Shown: in pieces, positions 60,264-64,000 of the stretch
Layout of the letters: each line of letters starts with the position of its first letter
Numbering within the stretch: position 1 is the first letter of the stretch
Source: Pseudobutyrivibrio ruminis
Lineage (GTDB): Bacteria; Bacillota; Clostridia; Lachnospirales; Lachnospiraceae
Reading direction: 5' to 3'
DNA: 64,000 nucleotides
Assembly (NCBI GenBank): GCA_015057305.1
Contig: SVES01000005.1
Coordinates: 48,296 to 112,295, forward strand
Notes under the pieces: model-generated
The model's database searches: none
What the model saw: only the letters and a program-made list of their open reading frames with translations
What the model was told of the DNA's origin: nothing
Program-made: the position numbers and the translations under genes

Positions 60264-60797
60264 ATGTTTGAAACAAATGACACATTCGTAGAAGAGGCAG
60301 TAAAGGTAATTGAGACAGCCCAGGATAAACAAAGAAAAATATGTGCTCTAGCAGTAACAATTTTATTATTAGGGGGTACTGTTAGCTTTTCGAGAGGGTT
60401 TTTGACAATTATTATGGCGATTTTGCTCATTATTATGGGTATACTTACGATAATCTTATATTCGAACAAAAACATTGAATATGAATATGACTACACAAAT
60501 GGTAGCCTTGAGATTGCAAAGATTATTAACAATGAAAAGAGAAAAAAGGTTGTTAATATTGAATCAAACGAAGTAAAAATGGTTGCAGCAGTTGGCACAA
60601 ATGAATCACTTAAATACGACCATGTTCAGCTTAAGACTTACGATTGCAGCGCCCATGATTCAGAGCAAAAAGATTACATTTTAGTGGCTCACAGCGAGGC
60701 AAAAGGCAACGATTTTAAAGTAATATTCACACCTTCCGACAAATTACTCAACGCAATGGCAAAATACAACAAACATGATATTTATTTAGGAGAATAA
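60264..60797 (+). CDS. DUF6106-like membrane protein
   Basis: Two TM segments then soluble domain; immediately upstream of galK. Confidence 0.6.
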   Translation: MFETNDTFVEEAVKVIETAQDKQRKICALAVTILLLGGTVSFSRGFLTIIMAILLIIMGILTIILYSNKNIEYEYDYTNGSLEIAKIINNEKRKKVVNIESNEVKMVAAVGTNESLKYDHVQLKTYDCSAHDSEQKDYILVAHSEAKGNDFKVIFTPSDKLLNAMAKYNKHDIYLGE

Positions 60798-60798
60798 C

Positions 60799-61968
60799 AT
60801 GAACGTACAAGAATTAAAAACAATCTTTGAAGAAAAATTCGGCGAGGGTGGCGATATCCGCGCATATTTCGCACCAGGCCGAGTAAACCTTATCGGAGAG
60901 CACACCGACTACAACGGCGGCCATGTTTTCCCATGTGCACTTACAATTGGCACATACGCTGTAGCTAGAAAACGTGAGGACAGAGTTATCAAGCTGTACT
61001 CAGCCAACATTGAAAACGTAGGTGTTATCGAAAGCTCACTTGATGCCCTTACAAATAAGGACGAATATCACTGGGCAAACTATCCTCTTGGTGTAGTTTG
61101 GGCACTTATAGAGAAAGGCTCAGAAATTAAATCAGGATTTGAAATGGTAGTTTGGGGCAATATTCCCAACGGTTCAGGCCTTTCATCATCAGCATCTCTT
61201 GAGGTACTTACAGGCACTATGCTTAACGATATGTTTGGCCTAGACAAGACAATGATTGATTTGGCCCTTATCGGACAGTACTCAGAGAACAATTTCAATG
61301 GATGTAACTGTGGTATAATGGACCAATTTGCGGTAGCAATGGGACAAAAAGACCACGCCATTTTCCTTGACTGTGCAGATTTATCCTATAAATATGCCAG
61401 CGTAAAGCTTGAGGGAGCAAAGATTGTTATCACAAATTCTAAGGTAAAGCATTCACTTGTAGATAGTGCATATAACGATAGAAGAAACGAAAGCGCTCAG
61501 GCACTTGCTGATCTTCAGACAGTATGTGGAATCAGCACCCTTGGCGAGCTTACAGATGAAGAATTCGAAAAATATGGAAGCGCAATTAAGGATGAAGTTA
61601 ACTACCGCAGAGCAAAGCATGCCGTTGCTGAGAACCAGCGCACAATCAAGGCTGTGGATGCACTTAATGCTAACGATATCGAAACATTTGGAAAGCTTAT
61701 GAATGCTAGCCACATTTCACTTCGTGATGATTATGAAGTATCTTGCGAAGAGGTCGATTTCCTTGTTGAGACAGAGTGGTCAGTACCTGGCGTTATTGGA
61801 GCCCGTATCACAGGCGGTGGCTTCGGCGGCTGCACAGTAGCAATCGTAAAGGACGAGGCAGTTGAGAACTTCAAAGAAACAGTAGGCAAAGCCTACAAAG
61901 AAAAATATAACTTAGATGCTGAGTTTTATGTTGTAGATATAGGCGACGGCGCAAAAAGAATACAGTAG
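60799..61968 (+). CDS. galK: Galactokinase
   Basis: APGRVNLIGEHTDYNGGHVFPCAL; GSGLSSSASLEV; GARITGGGFGGCTVAIV. Confidence 0.97.
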   Translation: MNVQELKTIFEEKFGEGGDIRAYFAPGRVNLIGEHTDYNGGHVFPCALTIGTYAVARKREDRVIKLYSANIENVGVIESSLDALTNKDEYHWANYPLGVVWALIEKGSEIKSGFEMVVWGNIPNGSGLSSSASLEVLTGTMLNDMFGLDKTMIDLALIGQYSENNFNGCNCGIMDQFAVAMGQKDHAIFLDCADLSYKYASVKLEGAKIVITNSKVKHSLVDSAYNDRRNESAQALADLQTVCGISTLGELTDEEFEKYGSAIKDEVNYRRAKHAVAENQRTIKAVDALNANDIETFGKLMNASHISLRDDYEVSCEEVDFLVETEWSVPGVIGARITGGGFGGCTVAIVKDEAVENFKETVGKAYKEKYNLDAEFYVVDIGDGAKRIQ

Positions 61969-62022
61969 GAGATGTTTTATTAATAGTTGGCGTTGTTAAA
62001 TTAATTAAACACATTAAATAAG

Positions 62023-62050
62023 AAATAGAAGCTTCGGCTTCTATTTTTTT
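62023..62050 (+). terminator. Terminator after galK
   Basis: AATAGAAG cttcgg CTTCTATT TTTTTT. Confidence 0.88.
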
Positions 62051-62338
62051 TGCTTTGAAAAATTTTTTTTAAAATTTTAAAACCTACCCCAAACCTTATT
62101 TGTAATAGAAGTAGAAACAGAAAAAACAAAAAAGAATTTTATAAAGAAAGGAAGCTTAAAATGCACAGATGCGAAAAGTGGAGCGAAAAGTGGTGCAAAC
62201 CCTTGAAAATACTGGGTTTGTTAGGGGTTGACATGGGAGGGTGAAATGGGTTTATAATGGATACAATATTCGGAAATTATTATGCATAAACCCGGGTTGA
62301 GCAAAAATGAGAAAAAAAATAATTATTTAATGTTTTAA

Positions 62339-62467
62339 GGAGAAATAAAAGATGATGGCCCTTGTGCAGAGCCTGGGAACGCAGATAGAATTGATGAATT
62401 AATATATCAATATTTCAGGTACAAAGAGAATGAATGGAACAATAGGTTTTTAATAGAAAGGAATTGA
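62339..62467 (+). pseudogene. C-terminal gene remnant without a start codon
   Basis: Open frame GEIKDDGPCAEPGNADRIDELIYQYFRYKENEWNNRFLIERN* in non-coding context. Confidence 0.4.
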
Positions 62468-62469
62468 GT

Positions 62470-63054
62470 ATGAAAAATTTTGTAAAAAGAATGATGATGA
62501 TTGCCATAGTAGGAACATTGCTAGTAGGCTATAGCACAAGCGCTAAGGCAGCCAATATCGGCTATGCCAATGTAACTACGGAGACTCTAAATGCAGCTAA
62601 TCTAGCTCACTCGTATTATGGCAATAAACTTCCACAGGATGCAGTAACACTTGCAGAATTAAATGCAAAATACTATGCAGATGCGATTATGGCCGAGCCT
62701 ACATTACAGACAGACCTTGATAGAGTAAACATGGCAGCATACATAGTAAGTCTCCATTGTGCAGAGTCACAGTATGGTTCAGATGATTTAAAGGCATACA
62801 AGTCGCCAGCTGGTCCATTCGTTTACGGTGTATACACATGCGCAGGCTCCACAAGAGCCCTTGGCAGAATCCTTGATTACATGGGCTACAATTGGTACCA
62901 CGTAAATGAAAATGAAAACAAGCACCAGTGGTGTGTAGTTGAAATGGACGGACAAATCGGCTTTGCCGATGGAATGGGCGGCTTTGCAGGCTATGGAGAG
63001 ATGGTAAATGGAATGACACTTCCAGACGGACAGGTCATAATGTTTGCAGAGTAA
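62470..63054 (+). CDS. Secreted transglutaminase-like protein
   Basis: Signal peptide; YTCAGSTRALGRILDYMGYNWYHVNENENKHQWCVVEMDGQIGFADG with Cys/His/Asp order. Confidence 0.75.
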   Translation: MKNFVKRMMMIAIVGTLLVGYSTSAKAANIGYANVTTETLNAANLAHSYYGNKLPQDAVTLAELNAKYYADAIMAEPTLQTDLDRVNMAAYIVSLHCAESQYGSDDLKAYKSPAGPFVYGVYTCAGSTRALGRILDYMGYNWYHVNENENKHQWCVVEMDGQIGFADGMGGFAGYGEMVNGMTLPDGQVIMFAE

Positions 63055-63068
63055 AGGAGTTGTGAAAT

Positions 63069-64000
63069 ATGAAGAAGTTTTTTAAAAAGTTAGCAGTTTC
63101 AATGATGGCATTTTCAATGATAGTACCTGCGTATACAATAACTGCACATGCTGAAATCGTTGAATACCTAGATTATTACAAGCCTCAGGATCTAAGAACG
63201 GGATGGTATTTGTTCGAGCATTATGATACAGATTGGGAGGCAACAGTACATCCATATATAGACAACTTGAATAGAGCCAGAAGTGAGGCAATACAAAAAG
63301 TAGAGGCTAATGCATTAATGGCAGAAGCAGATAAAACTGGTTACCCATTTGTAAAAATTCCTGCAAAAGATTTTTTGTGCAACTATCAGTGTTTTGGTTG
63401 GTCTCAATACTTGGATAATAATGGTCAAGATTTTGATGCTGAGACATATGCAGCCATGTACCCAGAGGTTAAAGAACAGTATGGAAATAAGTTCACAGAT
63501 TTATGGAATCACTACAAGACAATCGGAGTTTATGAAGGAAGAGTAGCCCATACAAATGGAGCAATGATAAGTGGATATGATGCAATAATGGCATTGTACG
63601 AAGTATGGACTCCAGAAATGTCCGATAGAGAGAAGGTTGTATTTGTAGATAATTATCTTCGAACACAAATGTTTCCTATAGAGCAACAAACTGATGCAAC
63701 TATTTTAGATGAATCTGGTAGAGATGCAACAGGCCAACAACCATGTTATGCAGCAAATTATGCTGATGAATTTTGTGAGGTTATGCGTCAGCTTGGAATT
63801 CCATGCTTTGTGGAGAATAGCTACGAAATAACAGACCCACAAGATGATATATGGGATTCTGATTGGAATCAGGTATACGTAGATGGTCAGTGGTATGTCG
63901 TAGACACATATATGAATGATTTTACAAATTCAGACCAGTATCTATTGATAGATAGACATCCACTTGCTTATCCAGATTATTGGGCTGAAAAGAATATTCA
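63069..64000 (+). CDS. Secreted transglutaminase-like protein with a YxxxYPEV...HYxxxGxxEGR module (runs off the window)
   Basis: MKKFFKKLAVSMMAFSMIVPAYTITAHA signal peptide; ETYAAMYPEVKEQYGNKFTDLWNHYKTIGVYEGR; CYAANYADEFCEVMRQLGIPC...WNQVYVDGQWYVVDTY; absent from ORF track because it has no stop. Confidence 0.75.
   Translation, partial: MKKFFKKLAVSMMAFSMIVPAYTITAHAEIVEYLDYYKPQDLRTGWYLFEHYDTDWEATVHPYIDNLNRARSEAIQKVEANALMAEADKTGYPFVKIPAKDFLCNYQCFGWSQYLDNNGQDFDAETYAAMYPEVKEQYGNKFTDLWNHYKTIGVYEGRVAHTNGAMISGYDAIMALYEVWTPEMSDREKVVFVDNYLRTQMFPIEQQTDATILDESGRDATGQQPCYAANYADEFCEVMRQLGIPCFVENSYEITDPQDDIWDSDWNQVYVDGQWYVVDTYMNDFTNSDQYLLIDRHPLAYPDYWAEKNI

Overview
This is a chromosomal window from a low-GC Firmicute, most likely a Lachnospiraceae member of the Butyrivibrio/Pseudobutyrivibrio type (inferred from gene content). 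It spans the replication-origin region. Minus strand: gyrB (5' end), recF, an S4-domain gene, dnaN and dnaA. Plus strand: a DnaA-box-rich oriC, then rpmH-rnpA-yidD-yidC-jag-mnmE-mnmG-rsmG and parA-parB. Next come two tRNAs, a CheC/FliY-like gene with an acidic-repeat partner, trmB, a D,D-carboxypeptidase, an AbiE-like toxin-antitoxin pair, the gmk-yaaR-holB-ricT-trmN6-rsmI block and rpsF-ssb-rpsR. An accessory patch follows (PIN-like protein, orphan ORF, VapBC-like pair). The rest holds an arabinofuranoside operon (ABC transporter, GH51, LacI), a NUDIX plus giant adenosine-deaminase/SLOG-like locus, a LarC1-only gene, a GGDEF gene, a galactoside operon (AraC, ABC transporter, GH2, galK) and secreted transglutaminase-like proteins. 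The most unusual signal is non-coding. Between rsmG and parA, two ~170-bp cassettes are duplicated 530 bp apart. Each carries two perfect parS palindromes exactly 100 bp apart. Between the cassettes sits a ~254-bp element with perfect 13-bp terminal inverted repeats that is almost entirely consecutive hairpins. Other items for follow-up: the adenosine deaminase-SLOG protein next to a NUDIX gene, the AbiEii-like partner lacking its catalytic motif, a C-terminal FliM/FliY-type motif on the repeat protein, and two apparent 1-nt frameshifts. All calls come from reading the sequence; no database search was run.
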